64,000 bases of DNA from Psychroflexus tropicus DSM 15496. Its GTDB lineage: Bacteria; Bacteroidota; Bacteroidia; Flavobacteriales; Flavobacteriaceae. Location of the stretch: positions 186,001 to 250,000 of the forward strand of contig NZ_KB905342.1 in the NCBI RefSeq assembly GCF_000378765.1. Reading direction: 5' to 3'. The notes beneath the pieces were generated by a model. That model was given only the letters and a program-made list of their open reading frames with translations. It ran no database searches and was not told where the DNA came from. Below are positions 8,620 through 18,019 of the stretch, piece by piece. Numbering within the stretch: position 1 is the stretch's first letter; each line of letters starts with the position of its first letter. The position numbers and the translations under genes were made by a program.

Positions 8620-10281
8620 TTAATTCAACAAAGAGGGAGCATAGGTTGTATTAAATTCAGATATGTCGACTAAATTCCCAGAAGCTTCAAAGTTTGTTCC
8701 ATATGCAGAATCTATAGCTTTTAGAATCTCGTTGGCTATTAAAGCATATCCACGAGAGGTAGGATGAACTCCATCTAAAGAAAAAGCACCGCCAGTTACT
8801 AACTCTGATGTTAGTATAAGGTTATTTTGACTTACGCCTACAGAAGCTATCTGATCCAGTAAGGCATTAGCATCAAGTAAAGCAAAGCCATTAGCTGTGG
8901 CAGCAGCACTAATCACCTGATTAAATTCTACTGTGGCGTTAAAGATTTCATCTTGCTCCTCTGGAAGTAAAACCCATTTATCTTCTAAAGGAAGTGAAAT
9001 CCCTTCTACTGAAAATTGACCCGCTAAGGTTTGAGGTATTCCTTGAGAGACCAAGAAAGCAACGCTTGAACTATTTACAGTACCAATTACTGAACTACTA
9101 GGCAAAACCAAAAGATCATTTGGGGTAGCTTGCCTGGCCTGTCCATAAGCTTCACCCAAAAGTCCGGCGACCTGTGGGGCAGCCTGTTCCGGCAACCCGA
9201 GACTCACCACAAATGCTATAAATTCTGGGTTTGGAGCCAAAGCTCCTGAAATTTGAGCTGATAAATCTGTAAGGTTTTCGTCTTCGATAACGACTGCATT
9301 CGCACCTTCAGCAGAAAATTCTATAACTCTTTCTGTCTCTCCTAAAGCCTGAAATACCTGGTTAACAGCACCATAAATTGAGTTTAAAGTGGGAATCTGG
9401 TCACCAAAATCAGGATTCGAAGGATCTAAGGGATTATGAGGTACGGTTGTAAAATGAGGAATTGCAGTGACATTGGGAATATTTCCTAATACAGCTTGAA
9501 CATTAGGGAGATTACCAACCAAAGAACCCACAATAGCTTGATAAGTTTGCTGAAAACCAACTCCTGGAGGTCCTTCCAAAGGTGTTATAGGGTCCGAACC
9601 ATCTCCCCCAGAAAGTGCATACCCTAACACATCATTGTTACCAATCCATAAAGAGACAAATGTGGGCTGCTGTGCTATAGCATCCGCTAAAATGGTAGTT
9701 TGTGGTGAACTTGCCATTCTTACAAAATATGGATTTGCTGTGGGCGGATTTGAAATCACTCCCGAAAAATCTCCGTACCCAGGAGCTAATAAATGAAAAC
9801 TCTTTGCTCCTGGCACTCCGAGATTATTAAAAGGGCCGCTAGGGTTATTGCTTAAAATATCTGTTGTAGGTTGTATGCCTTCAACCAGTTGAGATAACGG
9901 AACAGGTCCCGAACCATCAAAAACTAATCTTGGTTCAAATCCTGGAAGTGGATTACCTCCGGCTAAAAGCCCTCCAATATTATCGTTCATTAAAGGCTGA
10001 GTAAATGGCTCTGTGTTTGCAACAAAAGCAAATTGACTTGATAATATAGAAGGCATTGAATTTTCCTGGGAAACACGATATAGAGCACCATCGGAAAATC
10101 CTGCTGTCAATGAATTTCCCAGCGATACATAAGTTGTAAAGTCTGCATCGCCAATTGTAAAGTTTTCAGTTTCTTCAATATCCTGGGAAGCTCTTTCTTT
10201 TAAATCTTCAAAGGCATCGTTTTCACATGCTGAAAGGCCTATAATTAAAAGAGCAAAGAGAAAGTATTTAGAATTTTTCAT
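8620..10281 (-). CDS. SGNH/GDSL-hydrolase lipoprotein (copy 2)
   Basis: A 553-residue lipoprotein with lipobox GLSAC (C19). The nucleophile block SLGNSLTAG has S57, block III is WIGNNDVLG, and the catalytic pair is in LDGVHPTSRGY (D503, H506). ATG 10281 is preferred over an in-frame TTG one codon upstream. It follows the TonB-dependent receptor gene with a 12-bp gap, so the two are probably co-transcribed, a lipoprotein-plus-receptor pairing common in Bacteroidota nutrient uptake. It is a diverged duplicate of the gene at 5496-7115. Confidence 0.88.
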   Translation of the reverse strand: MKNSKYFLFALLIIGLSACENDAFEDLKERASQDIEETENFTIGDADFTTYVSLGNSLTAGFSDGALYRVSQENSMPSILSSQFAFVANTEPFTQPLMNDNIGGLLAGGNPLPGFEPRLVFDGSGPVPLSQLVEGIQPTTDILSNNPSGPFNNLGVPGAKSFHLLAPGYGDFSGVISNPPTANPYFVRMASSPQTTILADAIAQQPTFVSLWIGNNDVLGYALSGGDGSDPITPLEGPPGVGFQQTYQAIVGSLVGNLPNVQAVLGNIPNVTAIPHFTTVPHNPLDPSNPDFGDQIPTLNSIYGAVNQVFQALGETERVIEFSAEGANAVVIEDENLTDLSAQISGALAPNPEFIAFVVSLGLPEQAAPQVAGLLGEAYGQARQATPNDLLVLPSSSVIGTVNSSSVAFLVSQGIPQTLAGQFSVEGISLPLEDKWVLLPEEQDEIFNATVEFNQVISAAATANGFALLDANALLDQIASVGVSQNNLILTSELVTGGAFSLDGVHPTSRGYALIANEILKAIDSAYGTNFEASGNLVDISEFNTTYAPSLLN

Positions 10282-10293
10282 CAATAATAGTTT

Positions 10294-13095
10294 TTAAAAG
10301 TTATTAATGGTTAGTGAAATATAGTATTGAGATCCTATAAAACCTGTACCAAATGCAGTAAAGTATTCATCCTGTAATAAGTTGGCTGCGCCAAGCTTAA
10401 GTGTAGATTTATATTTTGGAATTCTGTAATTAACTTGTGCATCAAAAACATTAAATGATGGTACTACACCGTCTCCAAAACTCGCTTCCCAGAAGTAAGT
10501 ATCTCTCCATCTCCAGGATACATTGAAACCAAAATTTTCAAAAAGGTCTGTGTGCCCAAATGAGGTTTTAACCTGATGTTCTGGAGTATTAAAACCTAAT
10601 CTTACATTAGGATTTGCAGCCACATCAAAATCTAATAAAGCATACGTATAGTTAGTGCTTAAGTCAAATCCATTAAAGACCTTTGTAGAAAGGCCAATCG
10701 CTCCTCCGTAAGATCTTACTTCTTGCTCTGTGTTGGTATAGGTTTGAAACACCTGAAAATCTCCATTTGCTATCGCTGCAACCGCAAGTGGTGTGTTAGT
10801 GCCGGGAACAGTTTCTGTCAATTCAACATCACCGTAAAATGGAGCGATGACATTTTCATTGGATAAGAAATCCTGATAAATATTATAATAAACAGAGGCA
10901 TCTAATACTACTCCACCTTCTTTGCCTCGGTATCCTAACTCGAATGAAGAAACCTGTTCTGGAGTGGCAAGACTTGAGTTACCAATTTCAAGATCAGCTG
11001 GATTTCCAGACTGAGAGAAATCCTGGTTCACAGAGTTTGCAGTGAATGAATTTTCGTAAGCTCCTGTCCCGTCTAAATCTAAAGTAGGTGACCCTAAGAT
11101 AGAAGCACCAAATGGACTTAAATTTCCATCGGCAACACTAAATTGCTTCGAATATCTTTCTGGGTTATCAAATGCACCACCAATCAACACCGCTCTTCCA
11201 ACATCTAGACCAATGTAAAGATCTTGGGTTGTTGGATTTCTAAAGCCAGTTTGAAAAGAAGCCCGAATGTTGTGATCTTTCGCAATAGTAAACCCTGCAG
11301 AAAGTCTTGGAGAAAAGAAACCATCGAACAATTCTGATTTATCATACCTTAAAGACCCTGTAAGTTTCATCTTTACCATATCGGAGATGTCAACATCTTT
11401 CTGAATTTGAGTGTAAAGTCCAAATTCTGAATATCCTATGCTTCCATCGGTATCGGTATAAATAGTTCCTCCGGAATTGAGTTCGTAAACCCTTAAAGAT
11501 CCACCGACCTGGACTTCTGCAAAGTCCCATAAATGTCCGAAATTATAATTGGCATCCGAATGGTAAAATCTGGAGTTGTCTTGAAATTGTGATCCTTCAC
11601 TCAAATCCGGATTTGATGTCACCTCATTAAAGGCATTTTGAAATTCTGGAGTACCTGGTATGAGTCTTCCTGTATCTGCAGCAGCCCTTGCAGCGTTATG
11701 TTTTTGCTGTGTGGTGAGTCCTTGAGGGTTTCCAGAGAGCTCAATTCCTGCATAGGTGTTTATGTAATCTCCAAACCAATCGGCATCACTTTTCCAGGCT
11801 CTGTTGATGTTAATCCCTGTGAATACCATATCGTAAGAATCTCCAGCATCATCTTCGTTAACATAAGCTCTTACAAAGAAATTGTTGTTTTTGACTTCAA
11901 TTTTATGTTGCTGAAGAATAAAGTTTTTGATATTGTATCGGTTAGCGCCCTGATAAATCGTATTACCACTTCCTATCTTACCCACATATTGAATTTCAAA
12001 ATCGTCTCCCCAGGGTCTATAATATAGGCCCCAGTCTGCCTTTAAGCTTTCCGCATTATAATTAGTAAGATCGACTTCATCGTATCCGGTTCTACTCACT
12101 TCTACATCTGGAATTATACCAAGACCACCCGAGGCCGTTCTTATATTGGTAGACACCTCGTCTCCATAAATATTGATTCCATCATAATCTGTATCAGCTC
12201 TTGTCAAACCCCTATTCAGTTTATCATCTTGGTTGGTCGCCCACCAATCGGTTCCTTTTAAATATCCTAGATTCACTTTGGCGGCAAATTTATCGCTAAA
12301 CTTGTGAGCGATTCGTATTCCTACATCTGTAAAAGAATTGTCTCCTGCGGCATCCTGAGAGGTTATCCCCTGCTTAACATAACCACTGATTCCAGAGAAG
12401 TCGAATGGGTTCTTACTTCTCATAAATAAAATACCGTTAAAAGCATTAGCACCATAGAGCCCAGATGAAGCTCCTGGTAGAATTTCAACACTTTGTACAT
12501 CTGTCTCCACCATACCAATTAAATTACCCAATGGAAAGTTAAGAGCTGGAGCAGAATTGTCCATACCATCTACAAGCTGCATAAAACGGGCATTCGCAAA
12601 TCCTGCAAAACCTCTCGTGTTAATAGATTTGAAGGTAAGACTGTTTTTATTGATGTCTACCCCTTTAAGATTTTCCAATCCTCCATAAAAGTCTGCTGAG
12701 GCGGTTTGACGCACTTCTTTGATACCAAAACGTTCCACCGTAACTGGAGATTCAAAAATCCGTTCTGGCGTTCTGGAAGCTGATATAACTACCTCATCTA
12801 ACTGACTGCTTAATTTTAAAGCAACATCAATGGTCTGAGATGCGTTTTCTACTCTAACGATTGAGTTTTCAAAGCCAGTAAATGATATAACAATATCAAA
12901 AGGAGGCGCTTGATCGGTAGTTAACTCAAACCTACCCTCAAAATCTGAGGTAGTTCCTACGTCGGAATTTGCTATTAACACGTTAGCACCCGGCAAGGGT
13001 ATACCAGAATTATCTTTTACGGTTCCCTTGACTACAGTTTGAGAAAAGGAGGACAAGCAAAAGATAAAAAAAAGAAGATTTAATATTGATCTCAT
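10294..13095 (-). CDS. TonB-dependent receptor with N-terminal carboxypeptidase-regulatory-like domain
   Basis: A 933-residue outer-membrane receptor. A signal peptide (residues 1-19) is followed by a CarboxypepD_reg-like beta-sandwich (VVKGTVKDNSGIPLPGANV), a plug domain (about 115-230, with NTRGFAGFANARFMQLVDG and EILPGASSGLYGANAFNG), then a long beta-barrel ending in a C-terminal Phe (SLTINNF). No SusD-like partner is adjacent. The next gene is an SGNH hydrolase lipoprotein, so the ligand may be an ester or lipid-derived compound (inference). No clear TAnnTTTG box was found in the 261-bp upstream gap. Confidence 0.9.
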   Translation of the reverse strand: MRSILNLLFFIFCLSSFSQTVVKGTVKDNSGIPLPGANVLIANSDVGTTSDFEGRFELTTDQAPPFDIVISFTGFENSIVRVENASQTIDVALKLSSQLDEVVISASRTPERIFESPVTVERFGIKEVRQTASADFYGGLENLKGVDINKNSLTFKSINTRGFAGFANARFMQLVDGMDNSAPALNFPLGNLIGMVETDVQSVEILPGASSGLYGANAFNGILFMRSKNPFDFSGISGYVKQGITSQDAAGDNSFTDVGIRIAHKFSDKFAAKVNLGYLKGTDWWATNQDDKLNRGLTRADTDYDGINIYGDEVSTNIRTASGGLGIIPDVEVSRTGYDEVDLTNYNAESLKADWGLYYRPWGDDFEIQYVGKIGSGNTIYQGANRYNIKNFILQQHKIEVKNNNFFVRAYVNEDDAGDSYDMVFTGININRAWKSDADWFGDYINTYAGIELSGNPQGLTTQQKHNAARAAADTGRLIPGTPEFQNAFNEVTSNPDLSEGSQFQDNSRFYHSDANYNFGHLWDFAEVQVGGSLRVYELNSGGTIYTDTDGSIGYSEFGLYTQIQKDVDISDMVKMKLTGSLRYDKSELFDGFFSPRLSAGFTIAKDHNIRASFQTGFRNPTTQDLYIGLDVGRAVLIGGAFDNPERYSKQFSVADGNLSPFGASILGSPTLDLDGTGAYENSFTANSVNQDFSQSGNPADLEIGNSSLATPEQVSSFELGYRGKEGGVVLDASVYYNIYQDFLSNENVIAPFYGDVELTETVPGTNTPLAVAAIANGDFQVFQTYTNTEQEVRSYGGAIGLSTKVFNGFDLSTNYTYALLDFDVAANPNVRLGFNTPEHQVKTSFGHTDLFENFGFNVSWRWRDTYFWEASFGDGVVPSFNVFDAQVNYRIPKYKSTLKLGAANLLQDEYFTAFGTGFIGSQYYISLTINNF

Positions 13096-13356
13096 AGTTA
13101 TTTGTTGTTTAGTTAAAGCTAAACTAAATAATTAATATTTAATTAACAATGCAGATTTAAATAAATATGACTTTAGACTGCATTACTTTAATAAATCGTC
13201 AATTAATTAAACAAATAATTACGAATGTCCATTTCAAAACCTAATTGTGAGGCTTCAATTTTGTTTTAGAAGTTAATAAATGTTAAGGACACGACATCCT
13301 TTTTCAGTTGCCTTGAAACTTAAGCGCGTTTACTGTGTTAAAAAATTGAAATCTGT

Positions 13357-14127
13357 CTATTCTCTGGTAAGAAATTCAAGACTTAATTTTAAAAAATCTT
13401 CTCTTTTTTCTGCGTGAATCCAGTGCCCTGCATTAGGAATTGTTTCAATCGTAAAATTTTGGAAGTGACTAGCAATTTGCGATTTATCACTATCTTTTAT
13501 GTAGTCGGAATTACCACCCCTAATAAAAAGGGTTTCTTTTGAATAAGTGGATCCCAAAGGTAAGGCTTTACCTATTTCTGCTATGTTAGATTGAAGCGCT
13601 TTAAGATTCATTCTTAAAGCCATTTCATTTTGAGTTTTCCAATATAGATTTTTGAGTAAAAACTGTCTTACCGGTAATTCTGTAATATAATTAGCTAATA
13701 GCTCATCGGCATCGGTTCTGGAAGAAAGCTTTGAATCAGCTATGGCTTGAAGTCCTTCTAAGATCTGTTGATGATGAGGTGGATAATATTTTGGCGCTAT
13801 ATCCACAATGATCAACTTATCTATCATCTTGGGATAAAGCGTTGCAAAACGCATTGCAGTTTTCCCGCCCATAGAATGCCCTATAATTGAAGCGCTTTTG
13901 ATGTCTTTCTCTTTTAGGTATGCTTTCAAATCTTCAGCCAAGAGCTCGTAGTTAAAAGCTTCATCATGAGGACTTCTACCATGATTTCTTTGATCTACTA
14001 AATGCACTTCAAAACCTTCTTTAGCATAGGAATTGGCCAGTGTTTTCCAGTTGTCTCCCATGCCTAAAAATCCGTGAAGAATGATTAAAGGATTTCCATT
14101 TCCTTTTATTTTAGAGTGTAGTTTCAT
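13357..14127 (-). CDS. Alpha/beta-hydrolase (YbfF-like esterase)
   Basis: A 256-residue cytoplasmic hydrolase with the oxyanion-hole segment HGFLGMGDNW, the nucleophile elbow GHSMGG (S85) and the catalytic His in NAGHWIH (H235). The pattern matches the YbfF-type esterases, which cleave short acyl esters and acyl-CoA thioesters; the physiological substrate is uncertain. The ATG directly abuts the pdxJ stop codon (14128), indicating translational coupling. Confidence 0.87.
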   Translation of the reverse strand: MKLHSKIKGNGNPLIILHGFLGMGDNWKTLANSYAKEGFEVHLVDQRNHGRSPHDEAFNYELLAEDLKAYLKEKDIKSASIIGHSMGGKTAMRFATLYPKMIDKLIIVDIAPKYYPPHHQQILEGLQAIADSKLSSRTDADELLANYITELPVRQFLLKNLYWKTQNEMALRMNLKALQSNIAEIGKALPLGSTYSKETLFIRGGNSDYIKDSDKSQIASHFQNFTIETIPNAGHWIHAEKREDFLKLSLEFLTRE

Positions 14128-14841
14128 TCAGCTCAATTTTTTCAAATAAGACTTTACAACAGACTCGAGTCCGTCGTATAAAGCTTCAGAAATAAGTGCA
14201 TGACCAATAGACACCTCGTCTATGAAGGGAAGTTTTTCTGCAAAAAAAGCAATATTATCTAGAGATAAATCGTGACCAGCATTAATTCCTAAGCCTAACT
14301 TTTTTGCTTCTTCAGCACAAATAATGTAGGGCTGTATAGCCTTTATCTTATCTACAGGGTAACCCTCTGCAAAAGCTTCAGTGTAAAGCTCAATTCGGTC
14401 TGTACCCACTTCAGCGGCCCCTCTTACCATTTCAATCTGGGGATCTACGAAAATGGAAGTACGGATACCATTGGCTTTAAATTTAGCAATGACTTCTTTT
14501 AAAAAATCTTTGTGTTCTACAGTGTCCCAACCAGCATTAGAGGTTAACACATCCTCTGCATCGGGGACCAAGGTCACTTGTGCAGGCTTGGATTCTAGCA
14601 CCAGTTCGATAAACTTTGGATTGGGGTTCCCCTCAATATTGAATTCAGTCGTCACCACTTTGGTTAACTCTCTCACATCTGCATAACGAATATGGCGTTC
14701 GTCTGGCCTTGGATGCACGGTGATTCCCTGTGCTCCAAATGATTCTAATCGTTTGGCAGCGTCCACTACATTAGGTATATTACCTCCTCTTGCGTTCCTA
14801 AGCGTTGCGATTTTGTTTATATTAACACTAAGTCTAATCAT
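14128..14841 (-). CDS. pdxJ: Pyridoxine 5'-phosphate synthase PdxJ
   Basis: A 237-residue TIM-barrel enzyme that condenses 3-amino-1-hydroxyacetone 1-phosphate with 1-deoxyxylulose 5-phosphate to make pyridoxine 5'-phosphate, the last ring-forming step of the DXP-dependent vitamin B6 pathway. Recognisable segments are [46 protein letters not shown] and GINAGHDL, all typical of PdxJ. The dxs gene supplying deoxyxylulose phosphate is also in this window (60732). A TATTTTTG box (14863-14856) lies upstream, in a short divergent intergenic region shared with the CBS gene. Confidence 0.97.
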   Translation of the reverse strand: MIRLSVNINKIATLRNARGGNIPNVVDAAKRLESFGAQGITVHPRPDERHIRYADVRELTKVVTTEFNIEGNPNPKFIELVLESKPAQVTLVPDAEDVLTSNAGWDTVEHKDFLKEVIAKFKANGIRTSIFVDPQIEMVRGAAEVGTDRIELYTEAFAEGYPVDKIKAIQPYIICAEEAKKLGLGINAGHDLSLDNIAFFAEKLPFIDEVSIGHALISEALYDGLESVVKSYLKKLS

Positions 14842-14855
14842 TGTTAGTTTTTAAA

Positions 14856-14863
14856 CAAAAATA
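14856..14863 (-). promoter_or_regulatory. -7 box of the pdxJ promoter (TATTTTTG)
   Basis: TATTTTTG on the minus strand lies about 14 nt before the pdxJ ATG. No TTG was found at the standard upstream distance, so only the -7 element is supported. Confidence 0.4.
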
Positions 14864-14920
14864 CAATCAAAAGAGAGACTTTGCTCCTATTTTATGTATT
14901 TTGCATGAAAAGATCATTAT

Positions 14921-15577
14921 ATGATTTGGCAACAATTTATAAATCACAGTATAAAGTCTATTGAAGTTTCAGATAGGATTTCTGACCTTAAAAAAGCTTT
15001 TGGATCCACTCACTTAAATCATTTACCTGTCTTCAAAAAAGGAATTTTTAAAGGCAGCATTAATAGAGATGACCTTATTGATTTAGATCCAAGTTCTACA
15101 CTATCTGATCATAAGTATCTCATAGAATTGTTTTATGTAGAAACCCATAAATCGAATTTGGACCTCATTCACGAATTTGCCAATCACCAAACTAACCTCC
15201 TGCCTATACTCGATGAAAATAAAAACTACATTGGTGCTATGAGGCTGGAAGATGTTCTGGATCTTTTTGGAGAAACCCCTTTTGTTGCCAACGAAGGTGA
15301 AGTTATTATTTTGAAAAAAGATAGAGCTAGTTTTTCCTTTAGTGAGGTGGCCCAGTTAGTCGAAACCCTAAACGCTAGAGTATCTGGAATGTATGTAAGT
15401 CAACTCACACAAGATTTTGTAGAAATCACCATAAAAATTGAGCGTCAAGGCATCAATGAGATTTTACAAACGTTTAGACGTTATGAATATCAAATCCTTA
15501 GTGAGCATCCCGAAGATCTATTCGCTGAAGATTTAAAAGAACATTCAGATTACCTCAATAAATATCTTGACATATAA
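14921..15577 (+). CDS. CBS-domain protein
   Basis: A 218-residue cytoplasmic protein with two N-terminal CBS motifs (about residues 10-60 and 75-125), seen as HLNHLPVFKKGIFKGSINRDDLIDL and LLPILDENKNYIGAMRLEDVL-like repeats. The remaining C-terminal 80 residues resemble an ACT-like fold (EVAQLVETLNARVSGMYV). CBS pairs bind adenine nucleotides and usually regulate a partner. The NAD kinase gene starts 4 bp after the stop codon, so a nucleotide-sensing link is plausible but unproven. It heads the envelope cluster that runs to murI. Confidence 0.85.
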   Translation: MIWQQFINHSIKSIEVSDRISDLKKAFGSTHLNHLPVFKKGIFKGSINRDDLIDLDPSSTLSDHKYLIELFYVETHKSNLDLIHEFANHQTNLLPILDENKNYIGAMRLEDVLDLFGETPFVANEGEVIILKKDRASFSFSEVAQLVETLNARVSGMYVSQLTQDFVEITIKIERQGINEILQTFRRYEYQILSEHPEDLFAEDLKEHSDYLNKYLDI

Positions 15578-15581
15578 ACCT

Positions 15582-16469
15582 ATGGTAAGTCGCGTCGCCA
15601 TTTTTGGACAGGCATTTTATCCTGAAACTGAGAAGTACCTGATACAGCTTTTGAAAGTTTTAAGCACCCAGCGTATCGATGTTGTTATTGAAAAGGAATA
15701 TTTCAAACTTTTGGAAAAACAAAACTCGGTGGTTGGATTTGATGGCATCCATACCTTTGAAAGTTTAGATGAAAAAGTAGATTTATTTTTTACCATTGGT
15801 GGCGATGGTACCATATTATCTGCTGTAAAATTTGTAAAGCATCTCAACATACCGATTATTGGAATCAATACTGGAAGACTAGGATTTCTGGCGACAGTTC
15901 ATAAAGATGAGATTAAAAAAAGTATTGAAGACATTTTGGAGGGCCATTATAAAGTATCTGAGCGCTCGCTACTAGAAGTAAAATTGGATTCTAAAACCTC
16001 CACTCTTGGAGATTTTTCTTACGCCCTCAACGATGTAGCAATAAGCCGAAAAGAGACCACTTCCATGATTACTATAGAGACTTGGCTGGATGATGAGTTT
16101 TTAAATTCTTATTGGTCTGATGGTATTATAATTTCAACTCCTACAGGATCCACAGGCTACTCTTTAAGTTGTGGTGGTCCTATAGTTACCCCTCAAACCA
16201 AAAGTTTTATCTTAACCCCTATTGCCCCACACAATCTGAATGCCAGACCCTTGGTTATTCCAGATCATCTCAACATCAAATTGAAGATATCCGGCAGAGA
16301 TAAGCAGTACCTTATATCCTTGGACTCTCGGCTTTCTAGCCTGGATAAAGACACCACAGTTCATATCAAAAAAGCAGACTTTAATGTAAAACTGGTTTGG
16401 TTGCATAATGATAGCTTCATAACCACCTTAAGGAAGAAATTACTTTGGGGTCAAGATAAGCGAAATTAA
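15582..16469 (+). CDS. nadK: NAD kinase
   Basis: A 295-residue enzyme that phosphorylates NAD to NADP. It has the kinase signature GGDGT (73-77), the conserved NDVAISRK segment and the glycine-rich GSTGYSLSCGGP. The start was set at ATG 15582, 4 bp past the CBS stop; the longest frame begins at a TTG (15567) inside the CBS gene, and MVSRVAIFGQ matches the usual N-terminus of flavobacterial NAD kinases. It is probably co-transcribed with the CBS gene. Confidence 0.95.
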   Translation: MVSRVAIFGQAFYPETEKYLIQLLKVLSTQRIDVVIEKEYFKLLEKQNSVVGFDGIHTFESLDEKVDLFFTIGGDGTILSAVKFVKHLNIPIIGINTGRLGFLATVHKDEIKKSIEDILEGHYKVSERSLLEVKLDSKTSTLGDFSYALNDVAISRKETTSMITIETWLDDEFLNSYWSDGIIISTPTGSTGYSLSCGGPIVTPQTKSFILTPIAPHNLNARPLVIPDHLNIKLKISGRDKQYLISLDSRLSSLDKDTTVHIKKADFNVKLVWLHNDSFITTLRKKLLWGQDKRN

Positions 16470-16542
16470 AACAATAATTACAGCTTTAAAGTGTTCTTAG
16501 AAGACAACTGTATAAAACGCAGAGTGTTGAATTCAATATTTA

Positions 16543-16550
16543 TATATTTG
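16543..16550 (+). promoter_or_regulatory. -7 box (TATATTTG) before the DUF6089 gene
   Basis: TATATTTG lies 17 nt before the ATG at 16568 and could drive the DUF6089-uppS-bamA-skp group independently of nadK. A TTG lies upstream but with only a 13-nt spacer. Confidence 0.4.
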
Positions 16551-16567
16551 CAAACTTTTGAAAATCT

Positions 16568-17278
16568 ATGAGATATATTCTTATTGGCATCTTACTAGTA
16601 TGTGGGATTCAACGTTCTCAAGCTCAAACCTACGAGATAGGCTTAATGCTCGGCGGGACCAATTTTGTAGGCGATGTTGGATCTGCATCTTTTATGAGCC
16701 CAAAGGATTACCTAAGCACAGATAAAATATCTTATGGAGCTATTGCTAAGTGGAATCGAAGCCCAAGACATGCGTTTCGATTGAGCGCAATGAGAATTAA
16801 CACCTTTGGAAATGATCTTAGATCTGACGAGCCAAGACGATTCAATAGGGGTTATGCTTTTAAGTCCTCGATTAACGAAATATCTCTTGGCTTAGAATTT
16901 AATTTTTTGGAATGGGATCTTCACGCCTTAAAACGGCCTTTGTTTACTCCTTACATCTACACTGGACCTACTTACTTTTTCACAAATGAATTTATTCTAG
17001 AAAACAATGAGCTTGTAGAAGGAGAATCGACTTCAAGTTTTGCGTTACCACTGGTTTTTGGGGTTAAAGGAACGCTTAGCAGACATTGGATTTTAGCTGC
17101 AGAATTTGGGGCTCGTTACACCTTTTCAGACAATTTGGACGGAAGTAACCCGGAAGAAATAAACAGTCAAACAAATTATCCTACCTTTGGCAATTCTAAT
17201 ATGAACGATTGGTACATTTTTTCAGGAATAACGCTAACCTATACATTTGGTCGTAAGCCTTGTTACTGCAATTTTTAG
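16568..17278 (+). CDS. DUF6089-family outer-membrane beta-barrel protein
   Basis: A 236-residue protein with a signal peptide (cleavage after RSQAQ) and alternating-residue beta strands ending in ITLTYTFGRK. The opening YEIGLMLGGTNFVGDVG is typical of the DUF6089 family, found in Bacteroidota next to uppS and bamA. The family's function is unknown; its position suggests a part in outer-membrane biogenesis. The C-terminal CYCNF carries two Cys in the last five residues. The uppS start is 3 bp downstream. Confidence 0.85.
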   Translation: MRYILIGILLVCGIQRSQAQTYEIGLMLGGTNFVGDVGSASFMSPKDYLSTDKISYGAIAKWNRSPRHAFRLSAMRINTFGNDLRSDEPRRFNRGYAFKSSINEISLGLEFNFLEWDLHALKRPLFTPYIYTGPTYFFTNEFILENNELVEGESTSSFALPLVFGVKGTLSRHWILAAEFGARYTFSDNLDGSNPEEINSQTNYPTFGNSNMNDWYIFSGITLTYTFGRKPCYCNF

Positions 17279-17281
17279 TGA

Positions 17282-18019
17282 ATGGATTTTAAGTCAAACA
17301 TCATTGTCGAAAAGCTACCCAAACATATTGCCATCATCATGGATGGTAACGGTCGATGGGCAAAAAACCAGGGTTTACTTCGTGTAAAAGGACATGAAAG
17401 AGGGACTAAAGCAGTAAGAGATACAGTAGAAGGCTGCGCAGAACTTGGCGTTAAAAACCTAACGCTGTATGCATTTTCTACAGAAAATTGGAATCGACCT
17501 AAACTGGAAGTTCAAACCTTAATGAAGCTTCTGGTGTCTTCTCTAAAAAAAGAGATTAAAACATTACAGGAAAACAAAATTAAGCTCCAGGCCATTGGCT
17601 GCATCGAGAATTTACCCTCCAAGGCTAGGAAAGAATTGAGTGAAGTCATGAGCAAAACAGCTCGAAACACACACATGACACTCACTTTAGCCCTAAGCTA
17701 CGGATCGAGAGAGGAAATAATTCAGGTCGTAAAAAAAATAAGTGATAAGGTAAAAAATAATATAATAGATTCAGAAAGTATTGATGAATCTACAATAAAT
17801 AAGCATCTTTACACCCAAAATTTGCCAGATGTAGACATGATGATTCGCACCAGTGGTGAGCAGCGCATAAGCAATTTCTTATTGTGGCAAATGGCATACG
17901 CTGAGCTATATTTCACTGATGTGTTGTGGCCGGATTTCAGAAAAGAAAACCTTTTTGAAGCAATTTACGAATACCAAAAAAGAGAAAGAAGATTTGGAAA
18001 AACAAGTGAACAACTTTAA
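17282..18019 (+). CDS. uppS: Isoprenyl transferase (undecaprenyl diphosphate synthase)
   Basis: A 245-residue cis-prenyltransferase that elongates farnesyl diphosphate with isopentenyl diphosphate to give the C55 lipid carrier for peptidoglycan and surface-glycan synthesis. Conserved regions are IAIIMDGNGRWAKNQG (catalytic D21), TLYAFSTENWNRP and MMIRTSGEQRISNFLLWQ. Its 3' end overlaps bamA by about 14 bp if bamA starts at GTG 18006, indicating tight coupling. Confidence 0.97.
   Translation: MDFKSNIIVEKLPKHIAIIMDGNGRWAKNQGLLRVKGHERGTKAVRDTVEGCAELGVKNLTLYAFSTENWNRPKLEVQTLMKLLVSSLKKEIKTLQENKIKLQAIGCIENLPSKARKELSEVMSKTARNTHMTLTLALSYGSREEIIQVVKKISDKVKNNIIDSESIDESTINKHLYTQNLPDVDMMIRTSGEQRISNFLLWQMAYAELYFTDVLWPDFRKENLFEAIYEYQKRERRFGKTSEQL

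Noticed and set aside
17919-18005. Upstream ATG 17919 as the bamA start
   Set aside because: It would add about 30 charged residues before the signal peptide and overlap uppS by 100 bp; GTG 18006 fits an exported protein.
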